From positions 62,001-126,000 of the forward strand of contig NZ_WIAO01000004.1 in the NCBI RefSeq assembly GCF_009451885.1: a DNA stretch of 64,000 nucleotides, read 5' to 3'. The position numbers were made by a program, and so were the translations under genes. Within the stretch, counting starts at the first letter, position 1; the number at the start of each line of letters is the position of its first letter. Shown piece after piece: positions 9,416 through 20,669 of this stretch. Under the pieces are notes generated by a model. It was given only the letters and a program-made list of their open reading frames with translations. It was not told the origin of the DNA and ran no database searches. This stretch comes from Glycomyces albidus. Lineage in GTDB: Bacteria; Actinomycetota; Actinomycetes; Mycobacteriales; Micromonosporaceae.

Positions 9416-11050
9416 CTAACCCTTCTTGACGCGCTTGACGGTCTCGACGTCGACGTCGCCCTCAAGGGCGTCCTCGGCGGCGTCGGTCACGTGCAGGTCG
9501 TCGGCAGTGGCCTTGAACATCTGCTTGAACTTGGCGATGGCGCGCTTGAGGGTGTCCTCGATGTCGCCGGCCACCTTGTCCTTGCCAGCGTTGAGCTGGG
9601 CGATGACGTCCTTGTGGTTGGCGCGCATGTAGGTGAGGAACTCGGCCTCGAAGCGGCGGATCTCGCCGACGGGAATGTCGTCGAGCTCGCCGGACGTGCC
9701 CGCCCAGATCGAGATCGTCTCCTCGCCCATCGGGAACGGCTCGGCCACGCCCTGCTTGAGGAGTTCGACCAGGCGCAGACCGCGGTCGAGCTGCGCGCGG
9801 GACGCGGCGTCCAGGTCGGACGCGAAGGCGGCGAACGCCTCCAGGTCGCGGTACTGGGCCAGGTCCAGACGCAGCGAACCGGCGACCGAGCGCATGCCCT
9901 TGGTCTGGGCGGCGCCGCCGACTCGGGAGACCGAGGTGCCGACGTTGATCGCCGGCCGGACGCCCGAGTTGAACAGGCCCTCTTCGAGGAAGACCTGTCC
10001 GTCGGTGATCGAGATGACGTTGGTCGGGATGAACTGCGAGATGTCGCCGGCCTTGGTCTCGATGATCGGCAGGCCGGTCAGCGAACCGCCGCCCAGCTCG
10101 TCCGACAGCTTCGCGCAGCGCTCCAGCAGGCGGGAGTGCAGGTAGAAGACGTCGCCGGGGAACGCCTCGCGGCCCGGGGGACGGCGCAGCAGCAGCGACA
10201 CGGTGCGGTAGGCCTCGGCCTGCTTCGACAGGTCGTCGAAGACGATGAGCACGTGCTTGCCGCCGTACATCCAGTGCTGGCCGATGGCCGAACCGGTGTA
10301 GGGGGCCAGGTACTTCAGGCCCGCCGGCTCGTCGGCGTTCGCCGCGACGATGGTGGTGTACTCCATCGCCCCGTGCTCTTCGAGCATGCCCTTGATGCCG
10401 GCGACGGTGGAGCCCTTCTGGCCGACCGCGACGTAGATGCAGCGGAGCTGCTTGTTCGGGTCGCCCGACTCCCAGTTCGCGCGCTGGTTGATGATCGTGT
10501 CGATCGCGACCTGCGTCTTGCCGGTCTTGCGGTCGCCGATGATGAGCTGGCGCTGGCCGCGGCCGATGGGGGTCATCGAGTCGATGGCCTTGATACCGGT
10601 CTCGACCGGCTCGAACACCGACTGGCGGTTGATGACGTTCGGGGCCTGGGCCTCGAGCTCGCGCTCGCCCTCGGCCTCGATCTCGCCGAGGTCGTCGATG
10701 GGGTTGCCCAGGGCGTCGACGACGCGGCCCAGGTACTTGTCGCCGACCGGCACCGAGAGGACCTTGCCGGTGCGCTTGACGGCCTGTCCCTCGCCGACCT
10801 TGGTGGGGTCGCCGAGGAGCACGGCGCCGATCTCGCGCACGTCGAGGTTCAGGGCGAGGCCCATGACGCCGCCTTCGAACTCGAGGAGCTCGTTGGCCAT
10901 GACGGACGGGAGGCCTTCGACGACGGCGATGCCGTCGCCGGCGCTGGTGACGGTACCGACCTCTTCGCGGGTGATCTCCGGCCGGTACGACGAGACGTAG
11001 GCGTCGAGCGCGCTGCGGATCTCGTCAGAGGAGATGGTCAATTCAGCCAT
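9416..11050 (-). CDS. atpA: ATP synthase F1 subunit alpha
   Basis: The 544-residue non-catalytic nucleotide-binding subunit has Walker A GDRKTGKT at 172-179 and the conserved [13 protein letters not shown] segment near the arginine-finger region. The C-terminus is extended by an acidic/basic tail (about residues 515-544), as seen in other actinobacterial alpha subunits. The ATG at 11050 is used; atpH ends 34 bp upstream. Confidence 0.98.
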   Translation of the reverse strand: MAELTISSDEIRSALDAYVSSYRPEITREEVGTVTSAGDGIAVVEGLPSVMANELLEFEGGVMGLALNLDVREIGAVLLGDPTKVGEGQAVKRTGKVLSVPVGDKYLGRVVDALGNPIDDLGEIEAEGERELEAQAPNVINRQSVFEPVETGIKAIDSMTPIGRGQRQLIIGDRKTGKTQVAIDTIINQRANWESGDPNKQLRCIYVAVGQKGSTVAGIKGMLEEHGAMEYTTIVAANADEPAGLKYLAPYTGSAIGQHWMYGGKHVLIVFDDLSKQAEAYRTVSLLLRRPPGREAFPGDVFYLHSRLLERCAKLSDELGGGSLTGLPIIETKAGDISQFIPTNVISITDGQVFLEEGLFNSGVRPAINVGTSVSRVGGAAQTKGMRSVAGSLRLDLAQYRDLEAFAAFASDLDAASRAQLDRGLRLVELLKQGVAEPFPMGEETISIWAGTSGELDDIPVGEIRRFEAEFLTYMRANHKDVIAQLNAGKDKVAGDIEDTLKRAIAKFKQMFKATADDLHVTDAAEDALEGDVDVETVKRVKKG

Positions 11051-11084
11051 CTGAACGTTTACCTTTCTGTTGCTACCGGCTGGA

Positions 11085-11906
11085 TCAGCGTCCGGCCAAG
11101 GCTTGGCGGGCTTCGTCGAGGCGACGCGAGACGGAGCCGTCCCACAGGTCCGAGCCGACTTGCACTCGGATGCCCCCGACGATCGCGGGGTCGACGGTGA
11201 CCTTGAGCGCCACCGGGCGGCCGTAGACGAGCGACAGCTTGGCGGCGAGCTGGCGCTCGCCGGACTCGTCGAGCGGCTTGGCCACGGTCACGTAGGCCAC
11301 GGCCTCGTCGCGGGCCGCCGCGGCGGCCTCGACCAGGTGGGCGAGCGACGCGTGGAAGCTGCGCCCCCCGAGCCCGAAGCACGCGGCGGCGGCGAGCTTC
11401 ACCGTCACCGGCTCGGCCTTGCCGTCGAGCAGGCGCTCGGTCAGCTCGGCCCGGCCCTTGGGGTCGGTGCCGGTGGCACCGAGGACCGAGGCCAGCTCGG
11501 CGTCGCCGTCGACGAGCCGCCCGAAGCGGAACAGCTCGTCTTCGACGTTCGCCAGGCTGCCGTCCTTGGCGGCGGCGAGCAGCAGCGCCTCGACGGCGAG
11601 CTGCTCGGTGCCGTCCACCAGTTCGGACGGCCGGCGCCAGCGGCCGCGCACCAGCGTGACCACCACGTGAGCGGCGGTGTCGCCGACTTGACCGGTGAGG
11701 AGCTGACGGATCAGGCCCTCGCGGTCGTCCGCCTCGCGAGCGGGGTCGGACAGGGCGCGACGCAGCCGAGGCTGGTCGACGAGGAACCGCGTCACTCCCA
11801 GCAGCTGTTCGCCGCACTCGGTGAGCTGCTCGGCCGAGGCGCCGGAGGCGGCGGCCTCCAGCACGGCCCGGCCGGCCTCGATGCTTTCGCGTCCAGTCGT
11901 CGACAT
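11085..11906 (-). CDS. atpH: ATP synthase F1 subunit delta
   Basis: The 273-residue product starts MSTTGRES at an ATG that overlaps the atpF stop by 1 nt (TGATG). It is the peripheral-stalk OSCP/delta subunit that joins F1 to the b subunits. The C-terminal half ([26 protein letters not shown]) is the conserved delta signature. It is about 90 residues longer than the E. coli protein, which is usual in actinobacteria. It is a stand-alone delta, not the b-delta fusion of mycobacteria. Confidence 0.96.
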   Translation of the reverse strand: MSTTGRESIEAGRAVLEAAASGASAEQLTECGEQLLGVTRFLVDQPRLRRALSDPAREADDREGLIRQLLTGQVGDTAAHVVVTLVRGRWRRPSELVDGTEQLAVEALLLAAAKDGSLANVEDELFRFGRLVDGDAELASVLGATGTDPKGRAELTERLLDGKAEPVTVKLAAAACFGLGGRSFHASLAHLVEAAAAARDEAVAYVTVAKPLDESGERQLAAKLSLVYGRPVALKVTVDPAIVGGIRVQVGSDLWDGSVSRRLDEARQALAGR

Positions 11907-12448
11907 CAGCGCGCTCCGCTCGTCTCGGCCGTCTCGTCCGCGATCTGGGTGAGGAACTGGTCCACGGTCGCGGTCGTGTCGGCGTCTCCGGCGAGTCGCT
12001 GGCCGATGATCTTCCCGGCCAGGTCGACGGCCAGGTTGCCGACCTCGCTGCGCAGCTCGCGGACGAGCTGCTGGCGCGAGGCCTCGACCTGGGCGTGACC
12101 GGCCGCGATGATGCGGTTGGCCTCTTCGCGGGCGGAGACGAGGATCTCCTCCTTGGCGGCCACGGCGTCGGCACGGGCCTCGTCGCGGATCGCGGCGGCC
12201 TCCTCCTGCGCGGTGGCGAGCTTCCGGCGGTACTCCTCGAGCGTCTGGTTCGCCTCTTCCTGAGCGCGCTCGGCGCGCTCGATGCCGCCTTCGATCGCGT
12301 CCACTCGTGCTTCGAACGTCTGCTCCATGCGGGGGAAGACGAACTTGATGAGCACGAAGCACAGCAGACCGAACGCGATGGCACCGATCAGCATTTCCTG
12401 CCAGATCGGGAAGAGGATCCCTGCCCCTCCTTCGGCGGCGTGAATCAT
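11906..12448 (-). CDS. atpF: ATP synthase F0 subunit b
   Basis: The 180-residue protein has one N-terminal membrane helix (about 13-35, ILFPIWQEMLIGAIAFGLLC) followed by a long, strongly charged coiled coil rich in Glu, Ala and Arg, as expected for the dimeric stator stalk. It lies between atpE and atpH and overlaps atpH by 1 nt, giving translational coupling. Confidence 0.96.
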   Translation of the reverse strand: MIHAAEGGAGILFPIWQEMLIGAIAFGLLCFVLIKFVFPRMEQTFEARVDAIEGGIERAERAQEEANQTLEEYRRKLATAQEEAAAIRDEARADAVAAKEEILVSAREEANRIIAAGHAQVEASRQQLVRELRSEVGNLAVDLAGKIIGQRLAGDADTTATVDQFLTQIADETAETSGAR

Positions 12449-12470
12449 GATGACTCCCTTGAAGGGTTAA

Positions 12471-12686
12471 CTAGTTACCGCCGCCGATGGCGAAGGCGAG
12501 AACGAGGCCGAACAGCGCCAGCACCTCGACGAGGGCGAAGCCCATGAACAGCATCGGGCGGGTGATGCCGGCGGACTCGGGCTGGCGGGCGGTGGCGGTG
12601 ATCCACGCCGCGAAGATGAGGGCAACACCGATACCGGGGCCGATCGCAGCGAGGCCGTAACCGATGACGTTGACGGAGCCTTCCAT
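12471..12686 (-). CDS. atpE: ATP synthase F0 subunit c
   Basis: The 71-residue proteolipid forms two membrane helices joined by a polar ATARQPE loop (the conserved RQP). The proton-binding carboxylate is Glu54 in the second helix (FALVEVLALFG), so this is a Glu-type, proton-coupled ring; the sodium-site residues are not evident. The gene has its own ribosome-binding sequence (AGGAGAAAG), fitting the high stoichiometry needed. Confidence 0.97.
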   Translation of the reverse strand: MEGSVNVIGYGLAAIGPGIGVALIFAAWITATARQPESAGITRPMLFMGFALVEVLALFGLVLAFAIGGGN

Positions 12687-12780
12687 CTGGCTTTCTCCTA
12701 GGTGTCAGCGTGGCGTGACCGTCACGCGCACGATGTTGTTCAATTGCGAAAACTGGGGTGGGGTGGAAACCGAGGGAGCT

Positions 12781-13602
12781 CTAGTGCTCTTCCGCGAGGG
12801 ACCCCTGGATGTACATGCCGGTCAGCAGGGTGAACACGTACGCCTGCAGCAGGATGACGATGAGTTCGAAGAGCGTCATCGCGATGCCCATGGCGAACGA
12901 GAAGACCGACAGGCCCTGGATGAAGATGTTGCTGGAGTTCAGCATCTCGAACCCGCCGAGGATGAAGACCAGCAGGATGAGGTGGCCGGCGAACATGTTC
13001 GCGAACAGCCGCAGGGCGAGGGTGACCGGGCGCAGGATGATGTTCTGCAGGATCTCGATCGGGATCAGCAGCGGGTAGATGAACGCCGGAGCGCCCGGCG
13101 GCACGACCGTGATCTTCAGCCACTTGGCGAGGCCGTGCTGCTTGATGCCGACCCAGACGTACATGATCCAGGAGAGGACCGCCAGCATCGCGGGGAACGC
13201 GATGTGGGCGTTCGGCGAGATCTGGATGCCGGGCACGATGGCCCAGAAGTTCATCAGGACGATGAACAGGAACAGCGTGGCGAGGTACGGGGCGAAGCGC
13301 ACGCCGTCCTTCTTGCCCATGAGGTCGATGGCGACGGTGTTCCGGATGAAGCCGTAGGCCGATTCGGCCATCCACTGCTTCTTGGTGGGAACGATCTGGG
13401 GCTTGCGGTAGGCCCACAGGAAGAAGACGATCAGGATCGCGACCGTCGCCCAGACCACCATCGTGATGGTGGTGAACATGTGGGCGAGGGCGGTCTCGCT
13501 GAGCCCGGAGAACCAGTCGGCAAAGTCAAAGCTGTGGATACCGGGCGGGAAGTGGGACTCCCCTTCGGCCAGCACGATGGCTGAGTCGGTCACGCGAGCC
13601 AC
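12781..13602 (-). CDS. atpB: ATP synthase F0 subunit a
   Basis: The 273-residue membrane protein has five or six hydrophobic helices and the conserved LRLFANMFAGH segment with the essential Arg facing the c ring. The start is a GTG at 13602. It channels protons through F0. About 95 bp separate it from atpE, enough for a separate translation signal for atpE. Confidence 0.96.
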   Translation of the reverse strand: MARVTDSAIVLAEGESHFPPGIHSFDFADWFSGLSETALAHMFTTITMVVWATVAILIVFFLWAYRKPQIVPTKKQWMAESAYGFIRNTVAIDLMGKKDGVRFAPYLATLFLFIVLMNFWAIVPGIQISPNAHIAFPAMLAVLSWIMYVWVGIKQHGLAKWLKITVVPPGAPAFIYPLLIPIEILQNIILRPVTLALRLFANMFAGHLILLVFILGGFEMLNSSNIFIQGLSVFSFAMGIAMTLFELIVILLQAYVFTLLTGMYIQGSLAEEH

Positions 13603-13627
13603 GCCTCTCAGTCAGTGTCGGTCAAAT

Positions 13628-13846
13628 CTACGGTGACATCTGCTTGATGAGCAGGTACATTCCCGCTCCAGCACCGACTAGCATCCCTACCAGGAGCCCG
13701 ACTTTGGGCAGTTCGAGCCACAGGTCGACGAGATATCCGAGACCACCCCAGACGATGATCCCGGACAGCAGATATCCCAGAGCGCGCCAGCCCATGTCCG
13801 AACCGTCGGGTTGGGGCTTGCGATCGGGGGGTTCCATGTCGGCCAT
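13628..13846 (-). CDS. atpZ: AtpZ/AtpI-type F0F1 accessory membrane protein
   Basis: The 72-residue protein has a short hydrophilic N-terminus (MADMEPPDRKPQPDGSD) and two membrane helices around a LVDLWLELPKVG loop, the signature of the small AtpZ/AtpI family thought to help c-ring assembly or Mg2+/Ca2+ handling. It lies directly ahead of atpB. The ribosome-binding site is poor and the Met three codons further in (13837) is an alternative start. Confidence 0.78.
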   Translation of the reverse strand: MADMEPPDRKPQPDGSDMGWRALGYLLSGIIVWGGLGYLVDLWLELPKVGLLVGMLVGAGAGMYLLIKQMSP

Positions 13847-13976
13847 GTCGGAATGAACTCTAACAGCTACTACGCAGGAACTGCCCGGCGGGCTAGCTGA
13901 GATGAGCGCCATCCGTGCGCAATTGTCAACCTCCACGAAACACCGCGTGTCGCGGTGCGCGGGCGTCAAGAAGCCG

Positions 13977-14393
13977 TCAAGACGGCTGGTCGAGCTCGAT
14001 GTACGGGATCTTCGCCCTGTATGCCCAGACAGCCTGGGTCGCGAGCCACGCGACGGCTCCGCCGACGATCCCGCAGGCGAATGGGAGCAACGCATTCGGC
14101 ACCGTCGATTGAACCGTCCACAATGCAATGAAAGCCAGGAACAACTTGACCGCATATGTGATCAAGGCCATAGGCAAGGTGAGACGCAGATCAATCTTCT
14201 CCGCTGCGGCGACCGCTTGGACCGATCCCGCGAAGCCCAAGGCCGCCAACGCGACTCCGGCCGGAGCGGACCACGCGCCGACGCCGCCCGCGGTGATCCA
14301 CCCGACGATCGCCGCCACCGCCGCCGCGATTCCCGCGACGGCGAAGCAAGGCTTCAGCCAGTGCTTCTTGGAGGCAGCCCGGGCGGTCGTCAC
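13977..14393 (-). CDS. atpI: AtpI-like ATP synthase protein I
   Basis: The 138-residue product is almost entirely four membrane helices, with a short basic N-terminus and the C-terminal sequence RAKIPYIELDQPS. Size, topology and position between the phosphatase and the F0 genes match the poorly conserved AtpI proteins of Streptomyces-type operons. The GTG start at 14393 overlaps the phosphatase stop (GTGA). Identification rests on context and topology, not on a strong motif. Confidence 0.7.
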   Translation of the reverse strand: MTTARAASKKHWLKPCFAVAGIAAAVAAIVGWITAGGVGAWSAPAGVALAALGFAGSVQAVAAAEKIDLRLTLPMALITYAVKLFLAFIALWTVQSTVPNALLPFACGIVGGAVAWLATQAVWAYRAKIPYIELDQPS

Positions 14394-14944
14394 GAGCCCC
14401 CCTCGAGCGCGATGGCGACGGGCTTGAGCGCCGCCTCGAGCTGGTCGGCGATCGTCGCGTACACCGCGCGGCTCATGCCCCACGGGTCCGACAGGTCGGT
14501 CTCGTCGTAGTCCGCCCGGTGCAGCTCGGCCAGCGCCACCAGCGCCTTGCCGCGGGTGTTCACATCGCCGTCGGGCAGCTCGTCCGCGGCGTCCTCGGCG
14601 ACCCGCCCGAAGGTGCGGACCAGGAACGTCTTGCCGGCCGCCTCGGGGTAGTGCTCCGCGATGAAGCCGAGGTGCCCGGTGGTGGCGACCAGGATGAGGT
14701 CGGAGGCCGCCACGTGGGCCCGGGTCAGGTGGCGCGCGCCGTGTCCGCCGGCCTCGTAGCCGCGGTCCTCGAGTTCGCGCGCGGAGAAGGGCTGCATGTC
14801 CTCGCCCTCGTGCCACGAGGAGGTGCCGGCGCCGTGGTTGAACACGTCGTCGCCGGTGAGCCCGTCGAGGATGCGCTCCGACATCGGCGACCGGCAGATG
14901 TTGCCGGTGCAGACGTGCAGGACGGAGAAGGGCACGGCGGTCAC
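14390..14944 (-). CDS. Low-molecular-weight protein-tyrosine phosphatase
   Basis: The 184-residue protein carries the catalytic P-loop CTGNICRS with Cys12 and Arg18, and a DPWGM motif with the general-acid Asp. The family dephosphorylates tyrosine (or arginine) on proteins and often controls exopolysaccharide tyrosine kinases. The start is a GTG; the stop overlaps the atpI-like gene. A phosphatase at this place, between tsaC and the atp genes, is shared with streptomycetes, where glyA and a UndP-sugar transferase usually intervene; those two are absent here. Confidence 0.92.
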   Translation of the reverse strand: MTAVPFSVLHVCTGNICRSPMSERILDGLTGDDVFNHGAGTSSWHEGEDMQPFSARELEDRGYEAGGHGARHLTRAHVAASDLILVATTGHLGFIAEHYPEAAGKTFLVRTFGRVAEDAADELPDGDVNTRGKALVALAELHRADYDETDLSDPWGMSRAVYATIADQLEAALKPVAIALEGGS

Positions 14945-14987
14945 TCCGCTTCGGTGGGGGTCGCCGCGGTGCGGCGCCGGCGGGCGG

Positions 14988-15728
14988 TCACGCCGAGGTC
15001 TCCTCGGTCGCGTCGGTCTCGGCCGGGGCCTCGGCGGCGGCCTCGTCCGCTTCCTGCTCTTCGGGGCGCTGGCCGGGGCCGTAGCCGTCGCGGTCGAGCG
15101 TGTCCGGGACGATCTTGCGGATCTGCTCGAGCGTGAGGGCGCCTTCGCGCAGGATCTGCGGCGGGTGCGCGACGCAGTCGACGATGGTCGACGGCAGGTT
15201 GTCCTCGCTGGGGCCGGCCTCCAGGTAGACCGAGACGTCGGAGCCGAGCTGGGCCTTCGCGTCGGTGGCGGTCTCGGCCGGGGGCTGGCCGTGCTTGTTC
15301 GCGGAGGACACGGCCATGGGGCCGGTCTCCTTGAGGAGCTCGAGCGCGAGCGGGTGCAGCGGCATCCGGACCGCGACGGTGCCGTCGGTGTCGCCGAGGT
15401 CCCACGTCAGCGTCGGCGTGTAGGGCACGACGACGGTGAGCGGGCCGGGCCAGAACGCCTCGATGAGCTCCTTGGCGGAGTCGGGGACGTCGGAGGCGAT
15501 GCCGTCGAGGGCCCGCTTGGAGCCGATGAGGACCGGCGGGGCCATGTCGCGCCCGCGTCCCTTCGCGGCCAGGAGCGCCTTCACGGCGGCGTGGTTGAAC
15601 GCGTCGCATCCGATGCCGTACACGGTGTCGGTGGGGATGACGACGAGCCTGCCGCCGGTCACGGCCCTGGCGGCCGACTTGATCCCGGTGGCGCGGTCCT
15701 TGATCTTCCTGCAATTGAACAGCCTCAC
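14988..15728 (-). CDS. tsaC: L-threonylcarbamoyladenylate synthase
   Basis: The 246-residue YrdC/Sua5-domain protein makes the threonylcarbamoyl-AMP needed for the t6A modification at position 37 of ANN-decoding tRNAs. GGRLVVIPTDTVYGIGCDA and the PVLIGSK and PLTVVVPYT blocks are diagnostic. It lacks the C-terminal Sua5 domain; after the core it ends in a ~35-residue acidic Glu/Ala-rich tail. The GTG start at 15728 overlaps the prmC stop (GTGA). Confidence 0.95.
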   Translation of the reverse strand: MRLFNCRKIKDRATGIKSAARAVTGGRLVVIPTDTVYGIGCDAFNHAAVKALLAAKGRGRDMAPPVLIGSKRALDGIASDVPDSAKELIEAFWPGPLTVVVPYTPTLTWDLGDTDGTVAVRMPLHPLALELLKETGPMAVSSANKHGQPPAETATDAKAQLGSDVSVYLEAGPSEDNLPSTIVDCVAHPPQILREGALTLEQIRKIVPDTLDRDGYGPGQRPEEQEADEAAAEAPAETDATEETSA

Positions 15729-16558
15729 GGCAGCAAGCCTAGCCTTCCTGTCGCGAACCTCGGCCGGCCGGCGAGGTCGTCGTGGTCTTCGGCGTCGGTG
15801 AACCCGCTGACCCGCAGGATCTCCGGGGCCACCGAGCCGTGGGTGTCGTCGTGCTCGAAGCCGTACCAGCCGCCGGGCCTGAGCCAGCGGGCGGCGCGGA
15901 CGGCGAGCGGCTGGATGACCGCGAGGCCGGCCTCGGCGGCGTAGACGGCACCGCCGGGGTCGAAGTCGACCTCGGGGGCGACTTCCATCTCGAACGGGAC
16001 GTACGGCGGGTTGGCGGTGACGAGGTCGACCTGGCCGTCGAGTTCGGCGAGCGTGCCGGTGGCGGTCGCGTCGGCGAGGACGGGCACCGCGTTCGTGCCC
16101 TCCAGGTTCGACTCGAGCCATTCGAACGCGTCGGGGTCGATCTCGACGGCCCAGACGCGGGCGTCGGGCCGCTCGGTGGCGATCGCGTACGCGACGGCCC
16201 CCGAGCCGGAGCAGGCGTCGATCACCGTGCCGCCCTCTGGGAGGTGCGCCAGGGCCCAGTCGACGAGGAGCTCGGTCTCGGGCCTGGGCACGAACACGCC
16301 GGGGCCGACCGCGAGCTCGCCGTAGCGGAACGCGGCCGAGCCGGTGAGGTGCTGGAGCGGCTCGCGGGTGCAGCGGCGTTCGACCAGGGCGTCGAACTCG
16401 GCGAGCTGGTCGTCGCGGGGGCCGTCGGCGATGAGGAGGCGGGCGCGGGTGAGTCCGGAGACGTGGGCGGCGAGCAGCTCGGCGTCGACCCGGGGGGAGG
16501 CGACGCCGGCCGCCGCGAGGCGCTTCGCGGCGGCGGCGATCGCTCCTGCCCAGGTCAC
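15725..16558 (-). CDS. prmC: Peptide chain release factor N5-glutamine methyltransferase
   Basis: The 277-residue SAM-dependent methyltransferase has an N-terminal helical release-factor binding domain (about 1-85), the SAM loop DACSGSGAVA at 114-123 and the catalytic NPPY at 183-186. It methylates the Gln of the GGQ motif in RF1 and RF2. It sits 16 bp behind prfA, which encodes one of its substrates. Confidence 0.96.
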   Translation of the reverse strand: MTWAGAIAAAAKRLAAAGVASPRVDAELLAAHVSGLTRARLLIADGPRDDQLAEFDALVERRCTREPLQHLTGSAAFRYGELAVGPGVFVPRPETELLVDWALAHLPEGGTVIDACSGSGAVAYAIATERPDARVWAVEIDPDAFEWLESNLEGTNAVPVLADATATGTLAELDGQVDLVTANPPYVPFEMEVAPEVDFDPGGAVYAAEAGLAVIQPLAVRAARWLRPGGWYGFEHDDTHGSVAPEILRVSGFTDAEDHDDLAGRPRFATGRLGLLP

Positions 16559-16574
16559 GTCGGTGTGCTGCTGC

Positions 16575-17660
16575 CTACTCAGCGCCGCGCGCCATGCGGT
16601 CGGCGCGGTCAGCGGTGGCGAGGGCGTCGAGGACCTCGTCGAGGGCGCCGTCCATGACCTGGTCGAGGTTGTACGCGGTGAAGCCGATCCGGTGGTCGGT
16701 GAGCCGGTTCTGGGGGAAGTTGTAGGTGCGGATCCGCTCGGATCGGTCGGCGGTGCGGACCTGGAGGAGCCGGGCCGCGCCGGCCGCGGCGGCGGCCTCC
16801 TCCTGCTGCTTGGCGAGGAGGCGCGCGCGGAGGACCTTGATCGCGGCCTCCTTGTTCTGAAGCTGGCTCTTCTCGTTCTGCGAGGTCACGACCACGCCGG
16901 TGGGCACGTGGGTGAGGCGCACGGCGGAGTCGGTGGTGTTGACCGACTGGCCGCCGGGGCCCGAGGACCGGTACACGTCGACCCGGACGTCGTTCATGTT
17001 CAGCTCGAAGTCGACCTCTTCGGCCTCGGGCATGACCACGACCGCCGCGGCGGAGGTGTGCACGCGGCCCTGGGACTCGGTGACGGGCACGCGCTGGACG
17101 CGGTGGACGCCGCCTTCGAACTTCATGCGGGACCAGACGCCGTTGCCGCCTTCGGGGGCGCCCTTGGTGCGGACGGCGATCGAGGAGTCCTTGATGCCGC
17201 CGAGGTCGGTGGGCACCATCTCGAGGGTCTCGACCGCCCAGCCCTGGCGTTCGAAGTAGCGCAGGTACATGCGCATGAGGTCGCCGGCGAACAGGCCGGA
17301 CTCCTCGCCGCCCGCGCCGGCCTTGATCTCGATGATGACGTCCTTGGAGTCGTCGGGGTCGCGCGGGACGAGCAGCTCGGCGAGCTTCTCCTCGAGTTCG
17401 GGGATCCGGGCGCGGAGGTGCTCGGCCTCCTGGGCGAACTCGGCGTCCTCCTTGGCGAGCTCCTCGGCGGTCTCCAGGTCGCTCTTGGCGGCGGCGATGT
17501 CCTCGGCGGTCTTGGCGATCGGGGAGAGCTCGGCGTAGCGGCGGCCGACCCGCCGGGCCTGTGCCGGGTCGGCGTGCAGGGCGGGGTCGCCCATCTGGAC
17601 CTCGAGGTCGCGGTACTCGGCGAGCAGCGAGGCCAGGCGGTTGTCGGCGGCAGTCGTCAT
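16575..17660 (-). CDS. prfA: Peptide chain release factor 1
   Basis: The 361-residue protein has the stop-codon-reading PVT tripeptide at 192-194, inside [17 protein letters not shown], which marks RF1 (UAA/UAG) rather than RF2. The GGQ that triggers peptidyl-tRNA hydrolysis is at 236-238. The N-terminal coiled coil is normal. It follows the rpmE terminator and is coupled to prmC. Confidence 0.98.
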   Translation of the reverse strand: MTTAADNRLASLLAEYRDLEVQMGDPALHADPAQARRVGRRYAELSPIAKTAEDIAAAKSDLETAEELAKEDAEFAQEAEHLRARIPELEEKLAELLVPRDPDDSKDVIIEIKAGAGGEESGLFAGDLMRMYLRYFERQGWAVETLEMVPTDLGGIKDSSIAVRTKGAPEGGNGVWSRMKFEGGVHRVQRVPVTESQGRVHTSAAAVVVMPEAEEVDFELNMNDVRVDVYRSSGPGGQSVNTTDSAVRLTHVPTGVVVTSQNEKSQLQNKEAAIKVLRARLLAKQQEEAAAAAGAARLLQVRTADRSERIRTYNFPQNRLTDHRIGFTAYNLDQVMDGALDEVLDALATADRADRMARGAE

Positions 17661-17709
17661 CTCTGTTCCTTACGAAGAAGCCTTGCGGACGGTCATGTGA
17701 GACGAAAAA

Positions 17710-17744
17710 CGCGGCGTCCGTGTCGCAGGGACACGGACGCCGCG
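17710..17744 (-). terminator. Hairpin terminator after rpmE
   Basis: A perfect 15-bp stem (17710-17724 with 17730-17744) with a 5-nt loop starts 8 bp past the rpmE stop. On the minus strand it is followed by a short TTTTTCG run. It separates rpmE from prfA, with possible partial read-through. Confidence 0.85.
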
Positions 17745-17752
17745 CAGCAAAG

Positions 17753-17983
17753 CTACTTGCCGGCCTCGGCCTTCTCGGCAGCCTTGGCGTAGCGGGCCTT
17801 GAACTTGGCCACGCGACCGCCGGTGTCGAGGATGCGCTGCTTGCCGGTGTAGAACGGGTGGCATTTGTTGCAGGTCGCAGCCTGGATCTTGCCGCTGGTC
17901 ACCGTCGACCGGGTGGTGAAGCTGTTCCCGCAGGAGCAGGTCACTTCGGTGACGACGTACTCAGGGTGGATGCCCTCTTTCAT
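17753..17983 (-). CDS. rpmE: 50S ribosomal protein L31 (zinc-binding type)
   Basis: I use the ATG at 17983, preceded by GAAAGGGAAG, giving 76 residues. The cysteines in VTCSCGNSF and ATCNKCHPF form the zinc ribbon of the C+ form. Organisms with this form usually also keep a zinc-free paralogue induced under zinc starvation; none is seen in this window. It lies between rho and prfA. Confidence 0.97.
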   Translation of the reverse strand: MKEGIHPEYVVTEVTCSCGNSFTTRSTVTSGKIQAATCNKCHPFYTGKQRILDTGGRVAKFKARYAKAAEKAEAGK

Positions 17984-18121
17984 GACTTCCCTTTCGTGTC
18001 GGTCGCCGGGTCGGCGTGGCGCATCGCTCGCGCGACGGCCGGCCGTGAACCGGTACCGCGTTGGACCCCGGAGGGCCATTGGTCAGGGTGCGCGACCTGC
18101 GCACCGACATTCAATAGTAGT

Positions 18122-18156
18122 GCGTGAGGCCGCTCTCAGCCTGAGGGGCCTCACGC
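18122..18156 (-). terminator. Hairpin after rho
   Basis: A 10-bp perfect outer stem (18122-18131 with 18147-18156), with a small inner pairing, lies 8 bp past the rho stop on the minus strand. No T run follows, so it may be an RNA-stabilising hairpin rather than a strong terminator. Confidence 0.6.
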
Positions 18157-18163
18157 GTGCCGA

Positions 18164-20140
<1,977 letters not shown>

Positions 20141-20669
20141 TGGATTCCTTCCCTGGCGGAACTTCGAATGGGATTCGAGGAGTTTCCGCGTCTTTCAAAT
20201 AGCCGCAATGCCGATGTTCTGGTCTGCGTCCCGCCATCGCTTCGACCGCCTCGGCGTCCTGACGGGCGCGGCGGATGGAAGACGACGGTTGACACCGGGT
20301 GCAACACCCCTGGGCTGTCCGCTGTGCAGACGGTCCTGAACGAGGCGACGCCTCTGGGCTTGTGACCGGCGAGCTCGCGCTGAATGATCGTGCACGGTGA
20401 GACACGTGCCGCCGATCCCCGCTGATTGCGATCCATGCGGACAGCGACTGTTCCTTCGTCGAAACCGTGCCATGTCACGCTGGAGCTATGCAAAGTCACA
20501 AATCCATGGTTGAGGGTGATGACCCAAACAAGAGATCAGGCGTGCGCTGGATGCGCCGCAGCTGTTGTGACCACAAGCATAAGCAAGGCTTCGAGCAGTC
20601 ACGACACCGGGTGGTCGTCTAACTGGAATAGTAGCGCACTCTTGCCATTCTCAACAACGGACCCGAGGA
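20141..20669 (-). promoter_or_regulatory. Long rho leader with candidate promoter; no gene seen
   Basis: This 529-bp stretch between thrB and rho has no convincing coding frame and is visibly less GC-rich than its neighbours. On the minus strand TTGTTG (20657-20652) and TACTAT (20633-20628) are separated by 18 bp, a good housekeeping promoter that would give a ~480-nt untranslated leader. Long leaders carrying Rho-dependent attenuators are known for rho in other bacteria, so autoregulation is likely but not shown. Confidence 0.55.
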
